From positions 12,705,186 through 12,769,185 of the forward strand of contig NC_049984.1 of assembly GCF_000003815.2 (NCBI RefSeq): a stretch of 64,000 bases of DNA, read 5' to 3'. The translations under genes were made by a program, and so were the position numbers. The notes under the pieces are model-generated. The model saw nothing but the letters and a program-made list of their open reading frames with translations. It was not told the DNA's origin and did not search any database. This DNA comes from Branchiostoma floridae. Taxonomy: Eukaryota > Chordata > Leptocardii > Amphioxiformes > Branchiostomatidae. Below are positions 36,114-49,555 of this stretch, in pieces; position 1 is the stretch's first letter, and the number at the start of each line of letters is the position of its first letter.

Positions 36114-36994
36114 GGTTCCTATGCACTGTATATTGAAATAATACTTCCAATGTGTGTAGTTCCTTGCCAACATACAGAACAGCACCTTTAAGTAGACATT
36201 TCCCCCTATGACCTTTTCCGCGCTTGCCTTTATCCGTCGTGAAGCTGCTTGGCTTGTCTAAATATTTAAGGCGTCCACGTGACGCAGGACTGTAACCAGC
36301 TCTGATCTTGTGCCCAGGGGCGGGTGGTATTATGGGATAGGGGTGATCCTTACTGTATATTTTGCCAAATTAAGGTAACATCTGTATCGGTTTGTGATGT
36401 TTTCTCAACGTTTTCAAGCTTTACACCAATTGTTTGTCATAGGTTAACCAGCCTTCAAAATTGCATACGTACAGTTCTTATCTAACTTATTTCAATAACC
36501 ATTTCATAATCCTTATCTATATTTCTCACCGGCTTATTTTTTAAAAAATCATTAAATCGTTCTTACTGTGTCTTTATCTTTTATTATCTCGTTATCCTTA
36601 TGAATCCTTATTACTTTTAATCATTATAAGTATGTATGATTTTATTTCTCGAAAATAGTTTTATGGAGGTAGTTTATCATATTGTGTTATTTCATGTTTG
36701 TTGTGCAAATAGATAACGTTACATTAATATACAAACAAAATAATTGTCTCCGCGATCCTCGCAGGAGGAAGGGTCCAGACGTACGGTCAAGCAAGTGATG
36801 CTCTCTAAACGTACAGAACTGCTAGTGCGGTTCCACCTCCCCTTATTTCTCATGTCTGTACACAACAGATCCTGTTGTTGATGGTCAAAAACTACAGACA
36901 AAAGTCGTAATGTCACAACTTTCTCGCGTATTCTGTTCAAGCTTTTTAACCAAGCCCTTGTCTCCCACGAGCTATCTGAAAGTCGTTAAAGGGA

Positions 36995-37009
36995 GGGGGG
37001 GGGGGGGGG
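36995..37009 (+). repeat. Run of 15 G
   Basis: A homopolymer G tract, possible G-quadruplex or sequencing weak point; length may be unreliable. Confidence 0.9.
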
Positions 37010-38449
37010 TTAATGGAGGAAAACACTGATCATCAAAGGCACTGACACTGCTGACTGCGTGAAAGACACTTCACAGCTTGCGTACAGGCATGAACTCTAC
37101 TGAACCGCTGTCAAACAGAGGTCTTAAAGACTTCAAGGGATGGCTAAGTTACAGTGGGTGGGCATCTGTGAACTGTAATAAATGTGTGTATGGATTGTCC
37201 GAACAAAATACAGGACTAAACGTCTTTCACGTGTTACACACATAAAGCTCGTCCATATCGTTCATTGCTTTCAACAGTTACACATAGGGTCAACGCCCGA
37301 TGTCATCATATAAAATGGTACTAAAAGCCCTTCGGCCTGTCCCTAACAGTCAACCCGTCAGTAATTATCGTTTGGATATGTATTATGTAATCTTGGGGGT
37401 TTCTGTGTATATCGTGATGTCGTAAGTTGGATATATCTTTGTCACATGTACTCCACGTGGTGACCATCTCTGTCAGTAGACCGAGAAAGTGTCCTAGTTT
37501 GCGTGTCAGCTGGCAGTAATAAGCGCCCGTACATGTCTGTGCAGTACGTGTACATCAGAATGTGAGCTCTTGCAGAAGATGGGTGCTACCTTCTTGCCAA
37601 AAGCAGAGGTTTTGTACGAGTTGTTTTTATTTGTTTCGTATAAACGGTAAACCGCATTTAGGCATATGCGTAACATGTAACACGTAGTACAGCATGTTCA
37701 AGCTGTGTACCGGCATGAAAAGTGTTATCCACTCACAAAGAGAAGGATGATCGACTCTTTCGGATAGGCGTGGATGATGGAGATGTGGATTTCCTCAAAC
37801 ACTGTACGTCCCTTCCGAGAGGACGTCCCTAGCCGAATCTAGGCACTCATTTTCACCCGTGTCTAGTAGGAATATGTTCTATGCCCCAAACGAAGGGCAC
37901 AACGCCTCTCCCAAGGGCACAACATCTGAGTCTCCTATGGATTCAAACCAACTTTAGATTCTAAGTGAATAACCCTGACCACAAGACTAACTTGCTACCT
38001 TCCACCAACTTGCGCGGTTTTACTGCAAGGCATGTTATGTAAGTGGGCCGAAGGTTGCGCATGTTTGGATCACCTTTACCAAAATATTGGGTCTTGTGGC
38101 TGTGGCCTTGGGCGGTTACGTAACGTGCGTGGGACGTTTGCCTGTATACAGCGGACAACAAGCGTACCAGGATGTTTCATAGGATTATGTTAACACAGTC
38201 AGCGATGTCATTTATGTTGTCACGAAAGCTGGCAGCCAACAGGCTAATGCCACTTTATAACCATTGTGTATGTACAGTATACTGACAGTGCGCGCGGTGT
38301 GGTTAGTTTGCCCACGACTTTTGTAGGTTTATTTTGTTCACCTGTTTGGAACACTGGCGCACATTATTGGTTCAACAGACAAATAAAATGAAAATGCTAA
38401 CGTTTATTATTACAGACTAGGAAGTATTGAAAGTAGTGATTACAATATC

Positions 38450-38655
38450 ATCTCCATAGTTTGGGTATGTCTGTGTGTTTGTGTTTTCGGATTTTTGTAG
38501 TCAGTATAAGTCACCACCCTCTGGATGGATTACGATGATATTTGATTTATGGGTAGGTGTTGGCAAAACGAAGGTCAAGGTCAATTTTGAGCCCCCTGGT
38601 ATGTAACCGTTGTACTGCAGCTGAACTTCTGTTTTTGTATTTATTCCGGATGGTG
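38450..38655 (+). repeat. Partial CTCCATG-family element
   Basis: GATGGATTACGATGATATTT, ACGAAGGTCAAGGTCAATTT and TTGTACTGCAGCTGAACTTC are collinear with about 34376-34490 of the complete element at 34269, without the TIRs. Confidence 0.65.
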
Positions 38656-39139
38656 GCGTAAAGCCGGCGGTGCAGTGTATGAGGGAGATTTAGATGCAAT
38701 CCTCAGCTTCAAACCTGATAGAAGAGGAACAGAAGTGCCCCGGTGTGCGTGGCCAAAAACGCGAACTATAGAGAAGCCACATAACACTATTCTCCAAGCA
38801 AAGGTTTCCACTCTTACCGTACCCCATCCTATGCACATGGCTGGATTTTCAGACGACCGATCCACCTATTCGTCTTAATTCGTCTTGACTGTCGTCACTT
38901 GGTAAGTTATCTTAACGTCTCGCCCGTGTTCAAACCGGAAAGCCCAAACATACATATCGTAAATCAGTCCTACTTAAAACTCTATTCAGACACGAGTAAC
39001 CAGCCTTGTGGTCTTTCCAATGCCCGGCTACAAGTGAACAGTTAAAAGGATACATATATGCGTTCCATATGGAAACTCCCTTCGGCATATGGACAATATT
39101 GAAATAACTTTTGAAGTAACAATATTGAATTTTTTTAAA

Positions 39140-39365
39140 CAACGACGCAGTCATATTCGTCGTAGGTCGTCGTTTTATGTCGTTGGGTTTTCACTGAGTA
39201 GGCTATGACAGAATCGACAGCCGATAAAGATCTAAGACAACTTTTCCGTAGCAAACCGCTGAATTTTCTTACGACACGTGCACGGTTATCCCAAGAATGA
39301 TCTCAATTTGAAATCGTACTATGATCGAACGACGACTCGAATGCGAGTTTAGCCGTGGCCTGACT
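39140..39365. repeat. TACGAC-rich dispersed repeat, copy 1
   Basis: GCTGAATTTTCTTACGACAC then TATCCCAAGAATGATCTCAA matches 44765-44825 (GCTGAATTTTTATACGACAA, TATCCCAAGAATACTTTCAG). Shorter pieces with CGTCGTA are at about 27780 and 52390. Confidence 0.5.
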
Positions 39366-41430
39366 GCAGTACTGGCACGGAACGATATGATGATGATGAG
39401 CATACGCGATAGTTTTAAAGCGTCTATCTGTACTTTTGTGGACCTTCTGCCAAGTTTTGGTCTGCTTTCATTTACCCTATTCTATTCTTAGAAGTCCTTA
39501 CTGGAGACCCAGCCATTCTCCTATAGCTGCCACCGCTTGCCATGTGTTTAGCTAGACATGGATTCTTCCTCACGTTTATTTACAAACACTGGAAGATACG
39601 AAACGATTAGTGGTGTTTGTGTTTACAGAGAAAGCCAAGCTTCTTTGATCATTTGTCGTTTTCTGTACATCCCGCTGCACATTCTTCTCCTCTGATGTAC
39701 CCGAAAGTTCGACAGTAACAAAGTGACTTTCCTGTTGTCTATAAATTATACACATGGTATTCACAGCCCGGTGGATCACTTTGAAAGTGAGGATTCCCAG
39801 AATAACTTGCGCCCGGTGATATTTCCGGTGAAAGCGCTGAGAATGCAGGTCTACAGTATCCACTGACCGACCGTAAACCCCTGTTGTTTATTGAACTTGT
39901 TGGGTGTTGACACGAGATATTCGGACACACACACTGACCAGACCTAACAGAAACGGACTCTTCTAACCTTTCATTCGGTACGGCTATCTACACCTGGCCC
40001 TATCACGGAGCTTAACCATCTGTAAATAAAGAAGATGGCCTGTGTTTGCCAGGTCTGCCCTTTATCGTTCGGAACAAGAGAATAAGCGGAAAATAAGAAT
40101 TCATTCATCCCTTTTATCCTGATTTCATTAGTCTGTAACTGAACGCTCCTGTAGTTCACAAGAAAGCATCAAGATGGTTGAAATTTTGTCACTTTATAGA
40201 TCTTTATAGTATTTCCGAGCACAGACTATCAACCACCCAGAAGTCATGATGACTTCATGGCCAGATCACGAGACATAAAAATCGGTGGTTCCGCTGCAGT
40301 ACCATGCACGAAAAGCTTCCAGGGCCCCAAAATCTATTTGTCTCTTCAAACACCCACCTCCTACCAACAGACACATGAACAGACAGTTAGAAGCACCCGA
40401 AACATAAATTTCTTGATGAAGATAAGGAGCAGAAAGGGGACATATAACTAAGATCCTTGCGTATGGCTTCCACTGAAGTGAAACGAGAAGGATTGCCGAA
40501 GTATTTTCTTGCTCTTACATTTGGCTTGATCTACATGTACTCAGACAGATCGAATCTTGGGTATGATGTTTACGTACCATTTCTCACACGAAAGGAGCAT
40601 GTGTCTTCATACCTTCAACACCACTCCGTCCTCACCACCCTCTGGTGTAAAACAATATTGTTGGCACGGGTGTCAGTGTATCCAGCATCGTAGAGGAATG
40701 TTGGGACTGGACAGACTTCTTCTACTGTCTGAAGTTTGTCGGTCCGGTACTCTATAAGCTATAACTCTAGTTCACATTTATCCGTGAGGTGACCTTTATC
40801 CGTTGTCTTTAAAAACAGCACATTCAGGAGTATTAAATCTCTGGACAGTGGTTGGCAAATTTGCCATATTTTCAAAATGTTCCGATTTGAAACCACCGTC
40901 CGTTGACTTCATGTCCCTAAATACGTTTTTGTTTTTCTTACAAACAACGAATATACGTTACCCTCTGATAAAGGTGAACCAGCATTACACTCGTTTTGGC
41001 GAATTCCATTAACTCAATGTCATCATTTTCTTACCTTAAGCTTGTTTTTCGCAACCATGCACCACTATCTGTAGATTACAACCGGCTCATTCTTTTTTGC
41101 TTACAAATCCCCCTGTTTAACAAGACAAAAAAAATGATCCAGCGGTAAACTACAGATGATAGTACACAGGCTATTGGTTTGTTCAATGCAAATGGCGAAA
41201 ATATTGATAATGACGACAAGGTAGCGTCCCTTTACGAAATTCAACTACTTTACAATTTCAGCATTTTTGCGCTGTAACTTGATTTCTTTGATGCAAATAA
41301 GAACTTTCCCAGAACTATCGTAGAGTGGAATTTGTTATCACCAAGTACAGTAGGGGCATCTTCTCTGGGTAGTTTTAAAGAACGCTTGCAGATAGATGTG
41401 CAAAAGTTAGGTGTAATGAGTCGTTCGGTG

Positions 41431-41497
41431 TAATATAACCAGCTGCTGCCGCGCCGCGTGCCTGCGAAGCTGGTGTGTTACGCCGAACGGCGGTTAT
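41431..41497 (-). repeat. Palindromic dispersed repeat, CpG-rich copy
   Basis: TTCGGTGTAATATAACCAGCT at the left pairs with AGCTGGTGTGTTACGCCGAA at the right around a 23-nt GC-rich loop. The reverse complement matches 671-738. This copy keeps the CpGs that the other has lost. Confidence 0.65.
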
Positions 41498-42169
41498 ACC
41501 GGCTATATAGATACAGATACAGATGAGGAAAGCATTCTTCCTCCCCCCAAAAAAAGAACGTGATAATGAGGACAAGGCTACGTCTAAGTACATGCGAACT
41601 GGACCTTGGAACGTGTCTCCTCACTTTACTGTTGATCGATGTGTCTGAACTACTTTTAGCTGGGAGGCCAAGACCTTGACCGGCTTGCTGGTATGATGTT
41701 TGACGGCAGCAGGCACCCGTGACGGCACTTTAGATTTGTAGGCCACCTGGCGGCCGGTAGCCACGACGCAACCGTCTAGCATTGAAGGGGACTTGAATAA
41801 AGGCATCAGGATTATGTTCGCCATTCAAACGTGTGCTTTCTCTATCTCTCTCCCTCTCCCTCTTTCTGTGACTCCTTGTTTTTGATTCGATGACAATAAA
41901 ATAACAATGTAACGAACGGTTGTTTTGATGTCGGAGTTTCCTAATTGGGAGAAGTATGAGAAACGACTACGTCAGACGAGACCGTGCCCCCAAGAAAGAA
42001 ACAGAAGCTGTCAGCCGTTACTGTCAGGCATTTTCCCAGGAACCGAGCCTTTCAAGGCCGGGCCGAGCAGCACAAAGCAAACCCCAGCCGTACCACTTGC
42101 CACTGAGACTGCAAAGTACATGAGGTCTTAGTGTCGATATAAACAGAGCAGGATTTTTACTTTCAATAG

Positions 42170-42559
42170 AACCCGAACCTGCGGTCCTGTCTCACAGGTC
42201 TGGCTGATGTTTGATTGGCTGACTTGACTCCCGACGGCGGCCTGTAGCCAATTAACGCGCGATAGGTTCTTGGCAAGGACTCTATCTTTGGCCACATTAC
42301 ACTTCAGCCAGGAAGACAGACACAGAAGCGCCGGCCGGCCCGGCTTTACTAAAGATCCCCCAGCACCTCAGGACGCACAGGCTCGCGTCACTACGACGTC
42401 GGGAGAAACTGACGCACCGTCCGCCTCTCACCTGCGGAGTTGGGACGGAAGCAGCAGTTTGGACGCACCTTCCCAACGACGCGTCTGCAGTTTGCTTCCT
42501 GGAGAGAGTTGTGCTTTCCGTTTCCCAAGGACTTCTCGGATTCAGCTACCTCTTATCGG
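42170..42559 (+). promoter_or_regulatory. GC-rich block with CCAAT boxes and a splice donor; possible promoter/first exon
   Basis: Two CCAAT boxes in opposite orientations (ATTGG near 42213, CCAAT at 42248-42252) precede a CpG-rich stretch ending at a good donor, TATCGG|GTAAGG (GT at 42560). It could be an untranslated first exon of the downstream CAP-LCCL gene or of a non-coding RNA. No direct support. Confidence 0.2.
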
Positions 42560-44659
42560 GTAAGGTTGACGTTTCGTGGTCTCTGGGTGACGTGGGATTT
42601 ACAAAGTGACAAGCTGCTCTGTGCTACAAGTATATATACATCTGTTATCTCTCCAACCTGAACTCCCCAGGTACCTCTCATATTGCGTCTACAAAACGTT
42701 GTGCATGAGTCTCATTGCGCTTGTAGTAAATAACGCCTCTAAAGTCAAATACACACTCAGAAGTCAGAAGTGAAGTTTCCAAGCCGCTGTCACCAAATGT
42801 TATCTGAGAAATTGCCTAGAACTGCGTGGGTTAGAATAATGGCTCAAATGTCCTTGACTAATGGCACAGATCGTCACCCTTGCTTCCTATTCCTCTTGCA
42901 ACTTCTCTGAGCTGAAAAACATGTATTTTCGCCATACGCTGTTTTTCTTCGGGGGTGAGGGGGTGTGCTTAACACATAGAGAGACTTGGGATGAAGTTTC
43001 AGACTGTCTCCATCATCACACGTTTACAGTAGCCTCTACAAGACCTACCCGAGGGGTCATAGACAGTAGAATTCTGCAAAAATAGGGCAACTAATTGGCC
43101 AGGCCAGGGGAGTCTGCCCGCGGCATTCTAAACTCGTGCATGCAATAATTACACCATAGTGGCCGAATCCCCTATTCATTCTCCCTATAGCCCCACTGTT
43201 GGTGTGCCGTACGTAGACACTAGGTACGCCAGTTCTCAGACGTGGCCATGGTAGACAGACCCACGATCTCCGCGGGCCGTGGCCAAACCTAAGCCGCCAC
43301 AGGGTAAATTTGGGCCGGGCTCGAGAGTCGTTTCTATCCTACCAATATCCAGTCACATACAGAGGGACTTCCCCCGGAAAGAAACGAACAGCTGATGGTA
43401 ATTTCCTCAGTACCTATTGGATAGAGAACAGACTGCCGGAAAAAATACGGGGGCGCGCACTACACCTAGCGGGAATAACGGTTCGCCTCATGATGGGAAG
43501 TAAATCACTACAAGAAATTAAAAGGCACCCGACTCCGAAGGCCAAGAGAGGGGTACCCTCCCGATAAGGGTCTCCAAAATAGCCGACTGCACCCCCATGG
43601 TGTTTTACATGTCCCTCAGACAGAAATACCTGAGGTTTGGGGTTATCTATAACCAATCATATGAGCTGTACAGTACTAGTATTCGGTAACTGAAAGCAAG
43701 GAGGGCTTATTAAAACCTCCTTGCTGAAAGTAAGTTGCTTTGAATAAAGACTTGCAAGTACTCTAAAATAAAAACTGAAACTGGCTTCCTCACAAAGATA
43801 AAGCTTAAACGTAATCGTTGTAATTTTCACTAATTGGACTGACATATGTCGACAACCTGATGTTTGGAACGGAACTGGAAGGTCGGTGTAGAAAACTACC
43901 TGGTGAAAAGTTATGATTATTTCGTGCGCGGGTCTTTCCCTCTCGTGCTCGAGTTCTCTTCACAGACACAGACGATCACAAGACAAGTGGACTTGAGCCA
44001 AGAAGAGCCAAGAGGGATCGTTCATTCACTTCCGACAAGTTTTATCCCTTCTGGGTCGAAAGCTTTAAGCCGCGTGTCTTTCCAAAATACTTGTGTTGGG
44101 GATGTGGCAACATCGCCCAAGCTTTGGTCTTATGTAAACGCCCTTCAACAGTAACCAACGGGCAGACATTCACATATGGTATATGTAACACTCTAAAGAA
44201 CAGTAACCCCACTGTTGCAAACTGACGTCGTGTCTACAAAACGAAAGAATAGAAGAAAAATAAAGGGATGATCCATTTCATATCAATTTGTACAGCTGGG
44301 TTTTTGAATATTGTTGAATGTGTATACTCTGGTGTCTGGTCTAACCCTCTTATCTCCGTATGCAAATCTTTTTCCTGAAACGACGTTATTTAGCACCGTC
44401 ACCAACTATACAAACTTCTCTGAACGACACATTGCACCAATAGCTTCCTGTTTCTGATAACCTCTGAGTTGGTCACGTACAAGTTGTCCATGCCGCCGGT
44501 ACTTTCTGGGATCGTTAACAGATGGACAGGACGCCATGTGGCGGGAAGACGAGGCTTAGTTAAGGTTGTTGAACTTCAGTGTTGTGTTTGTGAGGGCACA
44601 GGGATAAAACTTCCGTAAAGAGCCTAGCAACTCAGAAATTTCGTAGCAATAAAGCAAGT

Positions 44660-44870
44660 TCTTTCGTACTTAGTTGTACGATTTTTATGTTGTGGGATTT
44701 CCAAGCAGGCTGTCACGACTAAACCGACTGCCGACAAGTGACCGAAAGTATTTTCAGTGACAAGACAGCTGAATTTTTATACGACAAATGTACGACTATC
44801 CCAAGAATACTTTCAGTTTGCAGTCTTGCGTTGATCGTACGACGATCGTACGATAAATGTGACCAGACCC
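44660..44870. repeat. TACGAC-rich dispersed repeat, copy 2
   Basis: Second copy of the 39140-39365 element. It includes an internal palindrome GATCGTACGACGATCGTACG near 44833. Confidence 0.5.
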
Positions 44871-45419
44871 TTCGCAATTCTGGGTGACCCTGATGAGTAT
44901 CACCTGTAACTGCTCTTTGTTCACTTACTGGCAAGAGTTCCGAACAAATTGTTTTTGTGATTTCTTCTTGCCTTCATTTAGGAAGTAAAAGGAAAATAAA
45001 TTTGAGGGGATGGAGGTTCCTCATTACCGCCCAGAACTCGTTAGTGATCATTGCACAGGTCGCTCCAGGGTTAATGTAGACAAACGTGTCGGGTTTTAGG
45101 CACGGGGTTCGCCGTGGGGATCCCGAGGTCAGAGTCAGGGGTTTCAGCCACCGGCTAATCTGATTAGGGGCTAAGGTATCACAATTAGATTAGACGGGCC
45201 CCTGTGTCCTCACCAACAGGCCACGGATCTTAAGAACATTAAGAACAAATCTCCTTGTCTGGGGACTAATCACTCCCCACTGTGAGAGGGAGAGTACGGG
45301 AGAGTCGTTTCGTTGTGTTTTGACTTTTCTGTGCGTGTTTGTGTGTCAAGGGCAGTCTGACATAACACGCAAAGTTGTGTAAGAGTAAGTAGACCGATCC
45401 CGACTGTCTATCAAAATTA

Positions 45420-45510
45420 GTAGTTCAACCAATGATAGAATTGCAATCAGCGGTTGAACAATGAAAGATTGGCTGTCTGTACGTCATATATTTACATTTT
45501 TGTGTTTTTA
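45420..45510 (+). repeat. CCAATGA dispersed repeat, copy 2
   Basis: TAGTTCAACCAATGATAGAA, GCAATCAGCGGTTGAACAAT, then ATTTACATTTTTGTG. Same order as 46881-46975. Confidence 0.55.
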
Positions 45511-46880
45511 TCTTGCCGTTCTACGTTTCGACCGAGGTGGTCGGGGGTACGGGATTGGTCTATCCATAGATTTGTTTATTCGCTCATGTCCCAGAAGCTC
45601 TACGATAACTCTTGCAATCTGAATTCGGATCAGTTTTAAACTGAATCAAAGTCGTGAAAGTCAATTTATGGCAACCTAAAATTATCATGATAATTATTGA
45701 CAAAATTGGCCCATAGATGTAACGTTATGGCATGATAGCATTTCTATAGTTTGCGGAACTCTAGGAATTTCTGTGTAAGAAAGCCATAGCCCCTAACCCT
45801 AGAAGAATATCCCTACTGCGTTTGTCACGTGGATCAAAGTGAAACTCCCGATGTCTTGAGACGACTTACGACGTCTCCAAGCGTGTCTAAGCAGTCTAGC
45901 GGCTTTGAAGTTCTCGGTCAGGCCGCGGGCACCTACACGGTGGTGGGAGGTGAACATGCGGCAGTAAATCTCTGTTTCTATTACCACAAACATTACCCTG
46001 TACTAGCATGTAGGATTTAAGGCTATCGCTCAAGCCAAATAGACAGACCTGCCGCCGTTCTTGCAAGAAATGGGAACCGGCTGTCGGTCGGCTTTTACGG
46101 GTGGGAAATTTGAATTGCCTCCGGTGTTACAGATGACATAGCATTACTCAGGGTAGGATTCTAACCCTCCTTCATACCATAGCTTACCCCGGTGAGTCCG
46201 ATCCCAAAGCCTTCAAAAGATGCAGGATACGACTCTGTATGCCCCCTTTCCACTAGACGGCGATCGCCAAACGAACAAAATTCGATTTGTGTGACCTTTG
46301 GTTTTGTAATTATGATGTTAGATGTAATAGTATGATTTAGATAAAACACACAAAACGTTAAAAATCATTTTTATCTATAAAATTCGTTGAACAATCTTCG
46401 ATCGCTCGGTGGTCTCAGCCTTTAGTAGAAAGTGCTGTTACCGACGTGTGTGCCCCGCATGCCTCCAGCAAGCATCCCGATCCTCTAGGAAAGAACAACA
46501 TTCCAGAGCAAAGTCGCACCCTAACGATTAGCAATTAAACGGCTGACTTACAAATTAAGGCGACTAATTGAGCGTAACAAGGCCGTGTGCAGTACAAGCA
46601 CCCCTTTGGGACGACTGATGCGATCAGTACTTCAGACGACAGAAATTTCTGGTATGGACTTTCTCTCCTTGGCTTCAGCGGTAATGACATGAAATAATCC
46701 TCGTCTTTACCCCCTAGTTAAAGCCCAAATCTCCACAGTACCCCCTATGTCGTCATGGCTGTCGTTTGCATGTTGCTGTAATGACCAGGTCACACGGAAA
46801 GTCCACGCCCGGATTGAAGATGTTTAAACAGCTCGGACACCACAGAATAGACCCTCCTGCATGACTGTCCATCACAATTA

Positions 46881-46975
46881 TCAGTTCAAGTTCTGTAACC
46901 AATGACAACATCGCAATTAGCGGATTGACCAATGAGAGACTGTTTGCATATCACTCCAATATTTGCATTTTTATG
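46881..46975 (+). repeat. CCAATGA dispersed repeat, copy 3
   Basis: Direct copy 1.46 kb after 45420: GTAACCAATGACAACA, GCAATTAGCGGATTGACCAA, ATTTGCATTTTTATG. Confidence 0.55.
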
Positions 46976-47679
46976 TTTATGTTTTATGCGTTATGGTATC
47001 ATCCTTTAGTAGCCACAGAACAAGGCTTCAACTCCTCCTTTCACATAACTCCACACCACCTCGACTTTAACGGATTGGATCTGCTAAGCCTATATTCTAA
47101 GCCATCAAATCCAAGTCAAATAAATATAGCACAGGTGCATTTTTCTCTCGAGCCACGCATAGCTTTTACATCGAAGGTCATTAGTTTTTCGTGGTGGACT
47201 AAATCAGTAAATGACTTGAAAATGTTTCCAGTAGGCCCAGTGCGGCATCTGAAGCATTCAGACTGTTTTTACTAGTTTCGTAATCAGCTTTACAGCACGT
47301 GTTAGCTCATTACCTTTACATCTTATACCATATACAGACTGAGGGCAGCTCAGTACTTCACAACTCTTTCTGCCAACATTGAGGAGCTTTTGCATCGGGA
47401 AAGGGATTACGTAACACGGATTTGTTGGATAGTAAGCCTGATATGTGTGAGGGTCAAGTGGTTTTATTCTGTAAGCAAGAACTATGTGCAAAGTCCCGGC
47501 TACATAACTTCTCACATAGCTAAGTCTAAGACCTGCTCCCCAAGGAGAACGTATGCTGAAAGCAAACCTATCTTTACAAACCATTAGCTCGCCTTCTCTC
47601 TCTTCAACACCTTCGTCTGGTGCAAATCCGTCACTGATGATGAGGGTTTCTGATAATGGTAAGCTGTTGCAGCATGGTG

Positions 47680-47986
47680 TAGCCTGGTAACCATACTACC
47701 GTGAGCTCCCGGGTATCTCTAGGCTGCTGGTAGCCAGATGGTCGTGTACTGACTCCTATGGCCGGCTGAATCCCCTGGCATTCTATTCACCCTATTTGGC
47801 CAAGTTCTGCCATTTGTCCAGCGATCCACGGAGCCTGGTAGAGGCTAGGCTGCATTTTTACAGGGTCACTAGTGATTAGGAAGGCAGTCTGGAATGATAG
47901 GCTGGCCCGCTGTTAGGAAAAGGCCATTGCTTTTTAGTAGGGCTTGGGCCTACTGAGCCGGCCCGTTTAGAATGGTTACCAGGCTA
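47680..47986. mobile_element. 307-bp MITE with perfect 15-bp TIRs
   Basis: TAGCCTGGTAACCAT at 47680-47694 and ATGGTTACCAGGCTA at 47972-47986 are perfect inverted repeats. The interior is GC-rich, with no open frame of note. A related internal segment (GGCATTCTA, GGCCGAATCCCCTATTCATT) occurs at about 43085-43200. Confidence 0.8.
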
Positions 47987-49289
47987 GCATGGAGCGAACT
48001 CTCGAACTCCAAAATCATGGTAGGTACAGACAGCTTCTGTTGCTGAAACCGTGGAAAGGTATCTATATTTGACCAGTTTGTTACGTGTAGTTTTGCGTCT
48101 AGGGAAAATGCAAACTATTACGTCGATGATATACAAACAGAACACAAAGGCTTCTGACTCCTATTTTCGCGACCACAAGAATTTTCCAATTAAGTAAGGG
48201 GGAAATTGAAACCTACCCAAAGTTGGTGTCTGCCCATCAAAAGCAAAACCATCTGGATGCAGTAGAGGGCTGGCATCACAGCCAGGGCTGGTCATAGAAG
48301 ACTACGCTAAGTTTCACTTCACAAGGTTTCATAGAAGTACATGTACTAACTAGAATTTCAATCTCAAAAAGAAGAAAGACAGATTTTCAAGGAAGCCATG
48401 TGAGCTAGATGCCTAGTCCCCCTGGAGCTAGTGCCTAGTCTTGGCTACGTGGGAAGCCAGTGTGTTTTAGATCACAAGTCCATACTGAGTTGTGTTGTGG
48501 AAGAGGAGCAGGTGTGAACGCCTGTGTCGTTGAAAAGGTCTGGGTACATTGCTTTGTATTGTCTACGATAAGTTGGAGGCTCGCCCAGGTTGGTAACAGA
48601 CACTATACAGGCCGTGGCCGCTGGCCAGCCTAAACGTTTGGACAAGAGACGTCAAAGGTCCAACGTCGTGGCGAACGTCCAAGCGCATGCAGGGGCCTGG
48701 GGGGAGACGAGGACGGCTCGCGGTTGGCTGACGCTTCAGGAGATGCATGACAGTAAACAGGACGACCCCGCGGCCCGGAGTGCCGACCGACTTTCATCAC
48801 AGGGAGCGAGAACAGGTGAAGCTGTGCAGATCTCCGTAAAAGACGCCTGAACTAGTCCAGGACAGATCACTGACGATCGGGGGTCTTTTGATCCATCCGT
48901 GTGTCACTTGTTTTTAAAAGGCTAGACTGATAGGCCATCTTTTTTTTAAACAAACAAACGGCACCCTCTTGCTACCGCGTCCTCAAATGCTCCGAAAGAA
49001 AGTTGCAATGCCATTTTCTTCTCACTAGGAGGCTCTTATCACCCTAAGCAACGTATTGATTCAATTGATCGTTGTCGTTACGTAATCAAATAGAGTAGAT
49101 ATATCGGACGAATTGATATCGTTTAATTAAGTATTAAAGCGACTTTTGAAACTCGATTACCGGATTCGGCTTCTGACCTAAAAGAAACAAGAATGAAACA
49201 CCTATTATTTACCACAATGGAATCAAACTATTTTCAGATAGATTATGCAAATAATATCTTAATTAGCATAAAACTGTTGGCATCCCTTC

Positions 49290-49555
49290 CTTTTTCAGTT
49301 ACAGTTCCCCAAAAGTATGACCATGGGTTTTAAGAACACGAGATATCAAAACCCGACGTTCCTCTGCATTAGTTTAGACAACTGCTAGGGGGCCATTTAT
49401 CGACCTTGATCTTTGTTATCCCTACTCTTACCCACCTACCAAATATGGGTACTCCTTGGCCGGCTACACCCATTGGCCAGCTTTATGATGCACATGTACT
49501 TACCGTATGCCACAGTAGGATCTGCTTGGAGATCATAGGAATTTGTAATGTCATA
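49290..49555. repeat. CTCCATG-family fragment (inverted) next to an ATAAGATAGTA-family fragment
   Basis: About 49290-49440 reads, on the minus strand, like the ATATTTGGTA...AAGGTCAAGG part of the 34269 element. From 49444, ACTCCTTGGCCGGCTACACC and GATCTGCTTGGAGATC match the palindromic MITE family at 26569 and 31303. Confidence 0.45.

Noticed and set aside
36040-36116. Functional tRNA gene on the minus strand
   Set aside because: A and B boxes are present but no acceptor stem pairing or clear anticodon arm; better read as a SINE head.
48590-48850. 86-codon frame MVTDTIQAVAAGQPKRLDKR
   Set aside because: No family signature, no splice or promoter context, GC-rich stretch only.
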